This document shows, one piece after another, positions 31,368-41,483 of a stretch of DNA of 64,000 nt. Each line of letters starts with the position of its first letter. The stretch's first letter is position 1. Below the pieces are notes generated by a model. The model had not been told where the DNA came from. It did no database searches and saw nothing but the letters and a program-made list of their open reading frames with translations. The stretch is taken from NCBI GenBank assembly GCA_914767885.1, contig CAJZBQ010000022.1, positions 434,001 through 498,000 of the forward strand, in the 5' to 3' direction. The DNA is from Blepharisma stoltei. Lineage: Eukaryota; Ciliophora; Heterotrichea; Heterotrichida; Blepharismidae. A program made the position numbers and the translations under genes.

Positions 31368-34198
31368 TTAGTTATCTTGTTTAAAACCTCTGATTTTAGG
31401 TTTATACCCTTCAGAATTATTTGCAATTTTCATAATTTTATCATGAATCGCTGATAAATTATTTTTTGTCTTTATTTCATTATTCCTGCCAGTTGATACA
31501 ACACTATTTCATAATTTTTCATTATCCCTCTGCAATTTTTCATGCAATCCAACAATTTTCCTGTCAAAAATTTCTTGTATATAATCTCTTACCTCTTGTG
31601 AATTTTGATCAAATTTATACTGCAGATCATTCACCTTATTCTTTATATCCTCAATAAACTCAGCAGTTTCCCTTTCTTTATCATTTGTCCCCTGCTTTAA
31701 CTTTTCTACCTCATTTTGAATATTTTCGAATTCTGCTTTGGCGACTGGATCTTTTATCAAGTTTAAAACTTCTTCCTGATTTTTGGCCCGGATTTCTTCA
31801 ATTTTTCCTAATTCCATACCCAAGCTATCAAGAGAGTTTACAATGTTTCCCATCTCTTCGCCAATTTCGGCAAATTTTTCTAGGTTTCGGTCGTCGTTTC
31901 CTTGTTGAACTTTTTCTTCTTCTTCCAGCCTTTCTTCGATCTTTTCTAAGCTTTCATCTATGTCTCTGTGCTTATCTTCAATTTCTTCAGAAAATTTATT
32001 TATCATGTGCTCACGCATTAATTTTTCTGTAGATAATTGGACAGTTGTTTGGGACTCTATTAAAGCTGTTTGCTTGGCAACGTTTTGGAGTTTTTCATTG
32101 AGGTCATCAGCGATAGAGTCAATTTCTGACTGCAAAGTTTCTAATCCTCCGAGTAATTTTTCAAGATCTTCACAAACACATTGATGCTGCTCTGAAATTT
32201 CATCGTTTAATTTGTTGATGATATCAGAAAATGTTTCTCGATTATAATATAAAGCTTTTTCGAAATTTCCTAACTCTCGCGTGAACGAACAAAAGATTGG
32301 AAAAATCCTTAATTTTTGGGTAAAAACTCACGAGTGAACAAAATTGTTTTATGAAAAATATTTCGTTATAATGAAATCTCAGCTAATTATTGAATAAAAA
32401 ACAACTATTTTTAAGATTTTGAAAAAAAAAAATTGTACTATAAAATTACCATATAAAACAACCCCTCATTGAACGAACAAAAATTTTTGTTCACTTACGT
32501 AGGGGTAGTAAGCTAACATCGACCATCGAAGCCAAATTTTCTATTCTGTCTTCTAGTATTTTAGTATTGACTCCTAGGTGGCTTTCAAGGCTTGCTTGCA
32601 GCTCCCTCATCTTTTCAACTATTTGTGAGTCTCCCATATGAGAAATTTTAGTTAGCTCATTTTTTAAGATTTGCAAAGATTGATCATGCTTAATAAACTT
32701 TTTTGTTGCATCTGACTTGAATTTTTCATTCGATATAATAGTCTGTTTCAAGCTTTCTGTAATAGTTGTGATCATTTCTTTTGTCTGCTGATGCTGACTT
32801 TTAACTACTTCTACATTCCTTTGTGTTTCTTCTTCTATATACCTACTTAAAATATCAGCTTTTTCTGAAAAAGATTTTGAAGCTTCTTTAGTGTCATATT
32901 CTGCTTTAATTCTATTCTTTTCAATAGCATCTTTATAATTCGACAGTTCTTGGAAAATCCCTTTAGTTGTATTCTGTATCATCTGCTTTAAATCTTTTTC
33001 TGCCTTTAGTCTACAATCGATTTCGGTTTTGACCATTTCTGTCATTTTCTCTGTAATTGAAGCTTGATAGCTCTTGAACTGTTCAATTGCGTCTCTAGCA
33101 GCATCTCCCACCTGTGATAAATCATCCCTCATATTAGCTTCTCCTTGAAATCTTGCTCCTTCTTCCTGTTTCAAGCCTTCAAAAATGCTTCTAATCTGCA
33201 TGTCTAAATTTGCATTTAAATGATTAATCATTTCTTCTTTTCTTTGAAACTCTGTCCTCATTAGGGTTTCTAAGTTTGCGAGCCTATCTCGGAATTCTTC
33301 TCTATCGAACTGCATTTTTTCATGTGTCATTTTTTCTTTGACATCAAAAGTGTATTTTAGGTCTTGATGGGTTCTCAGCCTTTCTTCTTGTTCTTGGATT
33401 AGCCGGTTTAATAAATCTCCAGTTTTAAGCTCAACTCGGTGCTGTATATCTCCTTGCAACTGACGTAAAAACAGTTTTAAGTCTTCTTGGAGCCTTTGTG
33501 ACCCAATTTCAACTTTATCAATTATTTTATGGTCTTGCTCTTGCTCATTACCAAGAGCTAAAAGGGCAGTTTCTACCATTTGGACTCTCCTTTCCACCTT
33601 TTCTGCTAGTTCAATCAATAAATTTACATTAGTATCAGCCTTTGTATCTAAAGTCACTACTTGTCGTTCTCCATGATTTAATCGTGATTCTAGCTGAGAC
33701 ACACGACTTTCTACAGTAATCGACAAATTTTGCAAAAATTCGTTCATTTTTTCTTGAGATTCACCCAGTCTTACAACTTCCCCAAACAAAACTTGTGATT
33801 TTTCTTTATTTTTCAACTGCACTTTTTGGTCTTCAGTTAATTTGTCTTGAAGAATGCTTCTCATTTGGATTAGTTCTGAGTCTGCTTGGACTGAGTTGCC
33901 TTTTTCAAATTTGCTCATTTGGTCTAAAATAAAAGAATTTAGCCTTTCTTGCTCTTTTATTTTTAAATCCAACGCTGATACCTTTGACGCGAGGTCTTCT
34001 GGGATTCGGTTACGGCCTCTTGATTGGGGAGTTCCAATTCCTGACGGTGGGCCACCTCTTAGCTTTATATCAGTGCTTCTTGACCTTACAGGAACTTGCT
34101 GAAAAGATTTATCTAAATCTTGATGCGCCTGGAGCACTGCTGCAATCGAAGACGAGTCATATCGTTGAGGCTACATAAACTTTTACGAATTTTGCCAT
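31368..34198 (-). CDS. long coiled-coil protein with 16-nt intron and one MITE IES
   Basis: 858 aa after removing a 16-nt intron right after codon 4 (34171..34186) and a 238-bp decayed MITE (32271..32508). The start ATG at 34198 was found only by recognising the intron: MAKF-PQRYDSSSIAAV. The first 60 residues are basic (RSRSTDIKLRGGPPSG, GRNRIPED); the rest is nearly continuous coiled coil with regular heptads. The MITE junction reads SMVDVSL-GNFEKALYYN. One TGA Trp is near the end (KLWNSVV). It is probably a cortical or axonemal filament protein; no family can be named. Its start is 72 bp from the divergent K+ channel start. Confidence 0.84.
32271..32508 (-). mobile_element. decayed MITE IES, 238 bp
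   Basis: TA at 32271-32272 and 32509-32510. Worn copies of the GTGAACGAACAAAA motif remain at both ends, reverse orientation. Removal keeps the coiled-coil frame open. Confidence 0.8.
34171..34186 (-). other. 16-nt intron at codon 5
   Basis: Minus-strand GTAAAAGTTTATGTAG. Without it the frame hits TGA then stops; removal links ATG GCA AAA TTC to the long coiled-coil frame. Confidence 0.75.
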
Positions 34199-34270
34199 AA
34201 TTTAAATACTTTAAGAATAAAAACTGTATATCGCCCAGCTAAAATATCAATAATATAAAAAACAAAAGAA

Positions 34271-36071
34271 ATGGCAGTAGTTATAAGGCAAGCGCTTTTC
34301 AGAGGGCGTGGCATGAATATGTCAGAATTAGAAGAGCATGCGATGGATAATCGTGAAGCCTTAATGAGACAAGAAGATCTCTCACGCATCCGAGACGAAG
34401 CAGTTGACGAAGATATGATGGATTCAAATTCTTTTAATGAACAAGAAGAAAAACGCAAAGAACAGTCCAGAGCAGTTAAAAACCAGCTCATGAAAAAAAA
34501 GCTTGAAAAAATAGCGAGATACAAAGCAAAATTAAAAATTTTTGACACAGTTTCTGTAATTCTGTCAGCTGGTGGCGTGTTTTTAGCGTTTCTTGAGGTT
34601 GAAAATAATTTTAGCACAAACGGTGGGAAAAAAAGAAATGAGTCTAATAGCTATGATTTCATTTTGAGATCCATAATTACTATTTCCACTGTGGCTTTGC
34701 TTTTATTTATATATTTGCATCATCTATTTGTATATCAAATAGCACGTGAGCACCAAACCACCTCTGAAGGTGTCGGCTCCAGTTTTTATGGAAGCATACA
34801 GTTTAAATGGATGTGGGTTGAAATATTATTTAATGCAGTCCATTGTCCACCCGGACTAGATGTAGAATTTCATTTCGAGCAGCTGCATGGGACTTTGGTA
34901 TTGTCAGTGGACCAAATGCTTAGTTGCATTATGCTTGTTAGAGCTTATATTTTAGTAAGAGTGGTTAAGCATTATACAAAATGAGGGACAAGCCACGCAG
35001 ACCAAGTCTGTGACTATTTTGGGTGTGATGCAAATAATTTATTTGTTTTAAAATCAGTATTTAAGGACAAGCCTTATTTGGTATTAGGCTGCTGCATGAT
35101 ATTGAGCATTTGCATTTTTGGGTTTGCAGTAAGAACTTTTGAAAGGCCTTATAATGCAGAAATTGAAGGGCAGGCTAAACAAAATTATAATTATGTGTGG
35201 AATGCATTTTGGCTAGTTATTATTACCATGTGTACTGTTGGGTATGGTGATTTTTACCCTCAAACTCATATGGGGAGATTTGTTATTGTTATAGCTTGCT
35301 TTTGGGGTGTATTTTTAGTATCAATGACTGTCGTCACGTTGACGGAGAGTTCTGAGTTCAGCAAGGGAGAAGCCAGAGCTTATGATATTTTATATAGGCT
35401 AAAGGCGAAGGAAAGAGCTAGCCATATTGCTAAAAAAGTTGTAGCAAAGGCTATACAGGTGAATTTTTTGAAAAGAAAAAAGAAAAAGGATCATGCTCTT
35501 CATCACCATTGTTTGATGAAGTACAATGAACTAATGAGAGTTTTGCAGACTTTTGCTGTACAAAGTTTAAGATAACTCTTCAAGTCCGTACTTCTTGACC
35601 TTAGCCTAGACAACAGCTCTGAATAAATATAGGCGGGTCGGCCTAATTGTCGGCCTGTTTCTGTCCCCAAGCCCTTAGAACCTCTCTGATCTATACCAGA
35701 CTCGTGTAGACCCATTCTCTTAAGCCGAGATCTCAAGAAACTGTGAACTTCTCTTACTGAACTTGGATGTAGCACCAGAGTCCTACCTCTAACTGACATA
35801 TTTAATTATCGCTGTACAAAGGAAAATATGGAAAGATTGGGAGCCGCCAGTCGAAGAAATGCTTAAGCAGCTTGCAGAAAGGATTGACGTTGATTTAGAG
35901 ACTCTTAAAAGCCAAGTCGCTAGTGTATTCGAAATTGAACAGCAGCTCAAAAGAGTCGAAGTTTTCCAAGAGCAAGGAATTAATGCAACAAAGCTGTCTA
36001 TTACTTATTTAGAGGAGCTTGATGGTCAGCTTGATACAGTTATTCAGAAAATGATGAAAAAAGCAAGTTAA
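34271..36071 (+). CDS. six-TM potassium channel, SK (calcium-activated) type
   Basis: 514 aa after removing a 256-bp retroposon IES (35559..35814). Six membrane segments are visible: S1 VSVILSAGGVFLAFLEV, S2 SIITISTVALLLFIYLHH, S4 MLVRAYILVRVVKHY with few charges, S5, and the pore ITMCTVGYGDFYP with the GYGD selectivity filter, then S6. After S6 comes a long basic helical region (ILYRLKAKERASHIAKK, VNFLKRKKKKDHALHHH) like the calmodulin-binding domain of SK channels. The IES junction lies in this region (TFAVQ-RKIWKDWEPP). A coiled coil ends the protein. One TGA Trp. Stop TAA, 18 nt before the next start. Confidence 0.88.
35559..35814 (-). mobile_element. IES made by retroposon family F, copy 2
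   Basis: The retroposon spans 35566-35810 and is flanked by the 11-bp target duplication GCTGTACAAAG (35555-35565, 35811-35821). The TA used for excision lies inside each duplication copy (35559-35560, 35815-35816). Removal restores the uninterrupted channel codons GCT GTA CAA AG. Confidence 0.9.
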
Positions 36072-36089
36072 ATTGTGATAATTTAATAA

Positions 36090-37370
36090 ATGTCAAATAG
36101 AGTCTTAACAATAAAAGCATTATTTTCAGATAATTCATTACAAAAGGAAAAGCGGAAAAAAGAGAGATATGAAAAAGCAATAAAAGAGCTAGAAGCAAAT
36201 AAGAAGCTATTAGAAGAAAAGGAGCAAATAAGGAGAGAAAAATGAGAAAGATTTCGTGCAAAGGAAGCTATGAAAAAACAAATCAGAGAATACCTCAGAA
36301 TGCATAATGAAAAGAATGCTAAATTGCATAATTATGCAAAAACCATTCAAAATTGATATAGGAATGTGAAGATTAGCCAAAAGCATGAAGAAGTCAAGCT
36401 AGAAAATCTTAGATTTTCTGTATGTGAAAATATTGAAAATCTTCAATCTACCTCTAAATACATTTTTTGAAATTTTGGCCCTGGGCTTGAAAAAAGTGTA
36501 ATAAAAATCCAGCAAGCTTATAAAAGGCATAAACTTATAAGAAAAATAAATGAAACAGTTAAAGCGCTGAATTTAATAAAAAAACGTAAAAAGAAGGACG
36601 CGAAGAAAATTATTCAAAAAGGGATAGTGGTGCTGGCCAACAGAATTAAGGTAAAAAATGAAAAATGACGTATTTTTAAAGAAAAAGAGCTGAAGAGAAT
36701 TCAAAGAAATTTAGCCTTGCTCAAAATCAGCCAATATTGGAAAAAATTAAATTTGTCAGGAAAAATCATTGTAAGAAGGTATCAAAAATATTATAGAAAA
36801 CTATTCGCACAAGGCACAATTCAAAGATTGGCTGGCAGATATGTGATAGGAGTTCCAGAAACTACTACAAATCAAAGAAGAAACTCTTCATGCTCAATAG
36901 CTTCATCACATTCCACCCCATTTAGACATTTGACTCATACTCCTGCTAGTTCTGGCCATGAGCCCGAGCCGATTCAAAATAATCTTATGGATGATATTTT
37001 GGCTCAAAATATGATAATTGCTGAAAGAAGGAAAAGAATAAGGAAAGGAAAAATTTCTTATGCCATCAAACCGTTAAGACTTAAACCGATTGAGCCTGTT
37101 CTTATGACTGATGAAGAAGATGATGATATATTTACTAAATCATTTGAAATATCAAAAAATCAAATAAAGCCTGTAGATGCATCTTCTAGAACCTCCAGAA
37201 ACCAAACATTAAATATCAGTTTTACCAATTTAAGCGGCATAAGCACCCAAAATTCTATTGTTTTTAATAAAAGCAGGGAAAGCACTGCGGAAGGCCGTAA
37301 AAGGATATTAAAAGATCATATTTTGTTGAAGCCCAGCATAAATCAAAGATTTTTAAAAAAGTTAGCTTAA
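36090..37370 (+). CDS. IQ-motif helical protein
   Basis: 426 aa, readable only with TGA as Trp (four codons: REKWERF, QNWYRN, IFWNFG, EKWRIF). Highly charged helices fill the first 150 residues (KEKRKKERYEKAIKELEA). Candidate IQ motifs follow: VIKIQQAYKRHKLIRK and IIVRRYQKYYRKLF. The C-terminal third is disordered and Ser-rich. It is probably a calmodulin-binding cytoskeletal protein. Start ATG at 36090, 18 nt after the channel gene. Its stop TAA overlaps the convergent gene's stop. Confidence 0.8.
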
Positions 37371-38005
37371 CTCTCAATTATTTGGAAATTATTTTGTTTT
37401 AATCGAAACCAAAAATTGCCGATTTCTTCTTTTACGTAGCTTTGCCTTTGAAATATTTTTATTCTTCCTGAGTATTCTGTTGAATATCCACTTTCTAATT
37501 CTTTAATTTCTATATAAGTATCTGAGCTTTCTTCTAATTGCCAAAAATGTGATAAAATTGCTTCAGGTATTTTTACTATCATAAATGGGTAAATAAGCTT
37601 CAAGGAATAGATCAATTGCAAGCAGAAATTCACACCTTTGATGCAATATAGAGGAAATAAATTGTCTATTACGAGGATCTGTGCTCTGGTACTAAATTTT
37701 TCGATTTTTTTAAGAAGTGAATCTATTTTTGTGGAATTTTTAGGACTTTGCCATGCAGAAGGCGGTTCTTCTAATAGTGGAAAATCTTCAGAGTTTCATG
37801 CAGTTTCATATTCTAAATATATTGGATCAATCATGTATTTTTTAAATAGTGCCGAATAATGGGCACTATTTCCAGAAGAAGACAAGAATAGAGATGGATG
37901 AGACAATCGATTGATTAATTGTAAAATAAATCCAGTGCTGTCGTTTTCAAGAGTGTCTGTAATTATATAGAGTCCTGGAATATTTAATGTTTCTATCACA
38001 GACAT
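37367..38005 (-). CDS. Elp5/Elp6-like RecA-fold protein (tentative)
   Basis: 212 aa, one TGA Trp (ETAWNSED). The N terminus ETLNIPGLYIITDTLENDSTGF, then a beta strand (SLFLSSSG) and SAHYSALFKKYM, resembles the RecA-like Elongator subunits Elp5/Elp6, which lack a Walker A. Later strands are ILVIDNLFPLY and FMIVKIPEAILSHF. The match is by general pattern only. If right, it would act in tRNA wobble-uridine modification. Start ATG at 38005, 136 bp from the divergent cNMP gene; the stop TAA shares the bases TTA/TAA with the convergent IQ gene. Confidence 0.55.
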
Positions 38006-38141
38006 TATTTTTTATTAAAATTTTCAATTTCATATATACCGCAAGATCGGTTGCAATTTCAGAATATATTAAAGAAAGGAGAAAATTTAAAAAAAATCGA
38101 TTCTCATAGTTGTTATTCCATATATAATTTGCTTTGAAAAA

Positions 38142-39320
38142 ATGCAATATTCAGTCATAGGTGATCGGAAATCTGCTCTTCTCCACCTTCTCCATATTCC
38201 TCCACAAGAGCGCTCTTATCAAGACTTATGTGATCTCTCCAACCTTATCTCTGTATTTTCTATTTAGGATATAAAAATTTTCCAAGATTTTAAATACACC
38301 CTTAAGCTAAAAAACCTCTGCAAACACCTTTTATTGGTATCTTATGGTACAAAAGAGACAATATTCCGAGAAGGAGATGATGGCGAAGCATTTTATTACA
38401 TCATTTCTGGAAAAGTTATCCATTATGTTTCCTCGTCTAAAAACGGCAAAACCAAGCTTATTAGCGTGGCTGAATCCAAAGAAGGAGACTCTTTTGGAGA
38501 GCTTGGGCTTTTATATGGTATCAAAAGAAGCAGCTCTGCTATTACAAATACACCAGTAGAAGCTATGGTTTTAACGAAAGAAAATTATGATAAAGAAACA
38601 AAAGGAGATGATTTAGAAATTCAAACAAAGGCTATACATTTTTTCCAAAAGCATAAATTATTGCAATCAATCCCTCAACAGCTATTAATTGATATTGCTA
38701 AAAAATGCAAAAAACCTATAGAGTTCAAAACTAGCGACTTAATAGTAAAGCAAGGATTTAAATCAGATGCAATTTTTTTTATAATTAAAGGTGCAGTAAA
38801 GCTGATGAGGAGAATTGATTTTAAAAAAATTCCGAATTTATATAGTATTTTATCGCCATCTCAGCCAAATGATGCTGATTATCAAGAACAAAATATAGAG
38901 ACGAAGTTAGTGGAAATCCAGAATTTGTCAAAAGGGGACTCAATAGCTGATTATGAAGTATTAAGAAATTTACCTTGTAGCTGTACTGCTATTGCAACGA
39001 TGCCTACAAAGGTTTATAAAGTATCTATGCAGGATCTGAAATTGCTTGATTCTACTGATTTTCAAAATTTAGTGAATTTTACAGAAAGCTTACCTGATGA
39101 TAATGAAATAAGAAAAATTTATATTCATACAGAAAAATGAAATTCATATAAACATTCGTATGTGAACAGTATCAAATTCGAAAAAAAGTATAAAAATAAT
39201 TTTAACTTTAGGATGGAACCAATAAAGTCATTTAAATCCAGGAGCATAACACCGGAAAATATTTTTTCAAAACCTTTATCACACATCAAGCTTAGTCCAA
39301 TATATAAAACTATGTTTTAA
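38142..39320 (+). CDS. cyclic nucleotide-binding domain protein with 15-nt intron
   Basis: 387 aa after removing a 15-nt intron (38253..38267). Domain 1 has GTKETIFREGDDGEAFYYII and GDSFGELGLLYGIKRSSSAI, the phosphate-binding cassette region (GELGL with a following Arg). Domain 2 begins FKTSDLIVKQGFKSDAIFFI and has a weaker cassette (KGDSIADYEVLRNLP), so it may not bind nucleotide. There is no kinase or channel domain. It may be a free sensor or a PKA regulatory-like protein, without a visible inhibitor site. A TGA Trp (TEKWNSYK) precedes a 60-residue tail. Stop TAA. Confidence 0.85.
38253..38267 (+). other. 15-nt intron
   Basis: GTATTTTCTATTTAG between SNLIS and DIKIFQDF. It contains an in-frame TAG, so removal is required. 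Confidence 0.85.
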
Positions 39321-39882
39321 TTCAATTTTAGGGTAAATTGTTTTATTATTGACCTATTTTTAATTTTATCTCTGTAAGTTTAGCCTGATGAAGTGTAAAT
39401 GGTGGAGCTATTAAAATTTAATATCAATTTCTCAATAATTATTTAAATATTAAAGTTAACTTTGATAAATCCTTAATAAGATTATTACATTAAAAAAATT
39501 AAACAAATTGATTTTAACTTAAAGTATCAATAAAGAAGCATAAAAATTCCAATATATAAAATTAATTGATTTAATACACTGATTTTTGTAGTTTTTTAGG
39601 ATTTTTGTCTTTTCAGTCCAAAGTATCCATATTTAATTTTGCTATAGAGCTAAGTAAAATGGAAAATCTTAAAAGATATATCAAAATTCAACCTTCTTAA
39701 AATGGAATAAATTTAATATAAGAATAAATCCTATAACTATTAAATATCATATTTACACACATACACATATTTAATCATTTTTCTCACCTTATATTATTTT
39801 TTAAAATGATATCTCAATCACTATCGACTTTATTTTTGCTTTTTCAGTCAAATATTTATTTTTTTATTAACTAATAATCCCC
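39321..39882. other. intergenic, no feature seen
   Basis: About 560 bp of AT-rich DNA upstream of the DP gene. Nothing identifiable beyond short A/T runs. Confidence 0.5.
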
Positions 39883-40671
39883 ATGGATTATTTAACAGCA
39901 AATTCACCTATCATAAGTATATCAACTACTAGTGATATAGACCTCGATTTATGTCTTGGGTCTCCACATCTATTCGAAGAGTCCAGTCTTAGCACTATGT
40001 GGAGCGAAGGCCAAGCTCCACAAATCCCTACTCAACCCTCTACAGTCAGCTCTCCATCAGCTCATTTTCCTCGGTCCAGAAATGGTTTAAAATCAATAAG
40101 TTGGAAGGTAAAGGACATCGTTGAGCGACAAGGCTCAACCTCCTATAAATCTGTTGCCGATGAGCTATTATCTGAACTTAATATTCCCACAACTGCGACT
40201 AAGGATGAAAAAAATATCAGACGACGAGTTTATGACGCATTAAACGTATTAATTGCTGCTGACGTTTTATGCAAAAACGGGAGATTTGTCGAAATTAAAC
40301 ACAAAAATAAAGAAAATTTCTCATGTGACAGTGAATCTGTCATAGAAAAGCGAAAAATCCTACAAGAACTTGTAGAAAAGGTGGGATCTATGAAAGGGCT
40401 AATAAATAGGAACATGAAAAAATCGAAGCCCCAAGCGATTTTGAAGGTTCCTTTTGTAGTCTTGCTGACAGATAGCCCAATTGAGAGAGATTTGAAGCTG
40501 GAAATGAAAGTTTCTAGTAGAGGGATTGATGCAAATGTAAAATTCGATAAGCCATTTGAGGTATTAACTTCATATGAAGTAATAACAAAACTTTGTCTTC
40601 ATAATCATTATGCAGATTTGCCTACTGAGGTGCTGAGAATTTGCAAAGGTACTTCGGAGGGTAAATTTTAA
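39883..40671 (+). CDS. DP-type transcription factor (E2F dimerisation partner)
   Basis: 262 aa, no IES, no TGA. A disordered N terminus of about 60 residues is followed by the winged-helix DNA-binding domain (LKSISWKVKDIVERQGSTSY, then KNIRRRVYDALNVLIAADVL). The RRRVYDALNVL helix is diagnostic for the E2F/DP family, and RVYDALNVL is the DP form. A coiled dimerisation segment (KRKILQELVEKVGSMKG) and a beta-rich domain follow (FVVLLTDSPIERDLKLEM). With E2F it would control S-phase genes. Stop TAA. Confidence 0.92.
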   Translation: MDYLTANSPIISISTTSDIDLDLCLGSPHLFEESSLSTMWSEGQAPQIPTQPSTVSSPSAHFPRSRNGLKSISWKVKDIVERQGSTSYKSVADELLSELNIPTTATKDEKNIRRRVYDALNVLIAADVLCKNGRFVEIKHKNKENFSCDSESVIEKRKILQELVEKVGSMKGLINRNMKKSKPQAILKVPFVVLLTDSPIERDLKLEMKVSSRGIDANVKFDKPFEVLTSYEVITKLCLHNHYADLPTEVLRICKGTSEGKF

Positions 40672-40991
40672 AATAAGATGTGAGTTGTATATATTTTAAT
40701 AAAAATTGCAAAGGGTAGCATAATATACAGTCCTCAAAAGACTGAATTCTTCTTTAATTATAATAAATGCTATATTTATTTGGAAAATAAGCAATATTCT
40801 AAGTCTTTAACCTTCTCGGTAGGTATATAATTTATATAGGAATTATGATAATTTTAATATTTTATTACAAAAAAATTATATAGAATTTTATAAAAATCCA
40901 AATTAATAGAAAATGTTGGATCAATTTATTCCTATTTCTTATTAAAGAAGAATTTTGCTTTATTGAAAATAGATTTTAATGACAAATAAAT
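40672..40991. other. intergenic, no feature seen
   Basis: AT-rich spacer between two plus-strand genes; likely promoter of the phosphatase gene. Confidence 0.45.
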
Positions 40992-41483
40992 ATGCTTAGC
41001 CAAGAAGCAGTTTGTAGCAAAATTACTGAAAATATTTATGTCGGAAACTGCAGCGCCGCAATCAACAAGGCTCTTATGAAATTCAACCAAATCACTCACA
41101 TATTAGTCTGTGGTATTGGCCTACCCAACAACTACAACAGTGAGTTCACTTATAAGCATATAAAGGTGGAAGATACCCCATCATTCCGAATCATTGAATT
41201 TTTTGATGAAAGTTCAAATTTCATCCAGGACGCCGTTTCATCAGGCGGGTCTATTTTTGTGCATTGTGCGATGGGAATTTCTAGAAGTGTCACTATTGTA
41301 GCAGCTTATTTAATTAAACAAAAGAGAATGAGCACAAATCAAGCCTTATCGTATATAAGGAGAAAGCACCCCAGGGCGAATCCTAATAAAGGATTCAAAA
41401 AGCAACTATCAGAATACAAACGAAAATTACTGGAAAGCCAAGACCATATAAATATAAAAGCTTGTAAATGCGACGTTTTTTAA
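40992..41483 (+). CDS. dual-specificity protein phosphatase
   Basis: 163 aa, one compact DSP domain. It starts ITENIYVGNCSAA, has the general-acid loop region VEDTPSFRI, and the catalytic P-loop HCAMGISRS (HCxxGxxRS) with the nucleophilic Cys and the Arg. Then AYLIKQKRMSTNQALSYIRR and HPRANPNKGF complete the fold. Substrates are phosphotyrosine or phosphothreonine proteins, possibly MAP kinases, but no docking domain is present. Stop TAA at 41481-41483 overlaps the convergent DHHC gene's stop. Confidence 0.94.
   Translation: MLSQEAVCSKITENIYVGNCSAAINKALMKFNQITHILVCGIGLPNNYNSEFTYKHIKVEDTPSFRIIEFFDESSNFIQDAVSSGGSIFVHCAMGISRSVTIVAAYLIKQKRMSTNQALSYIRRKHPRANPNKGFKKQLSEYKRKLLESQDHINIKACKCDVF

Noticed and set aside
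33854-34178. Plus-strand frames opposite the long coiled-coil gene
   Set aside because: Shadows of the minus-strand heptad-repeat coding sequence.
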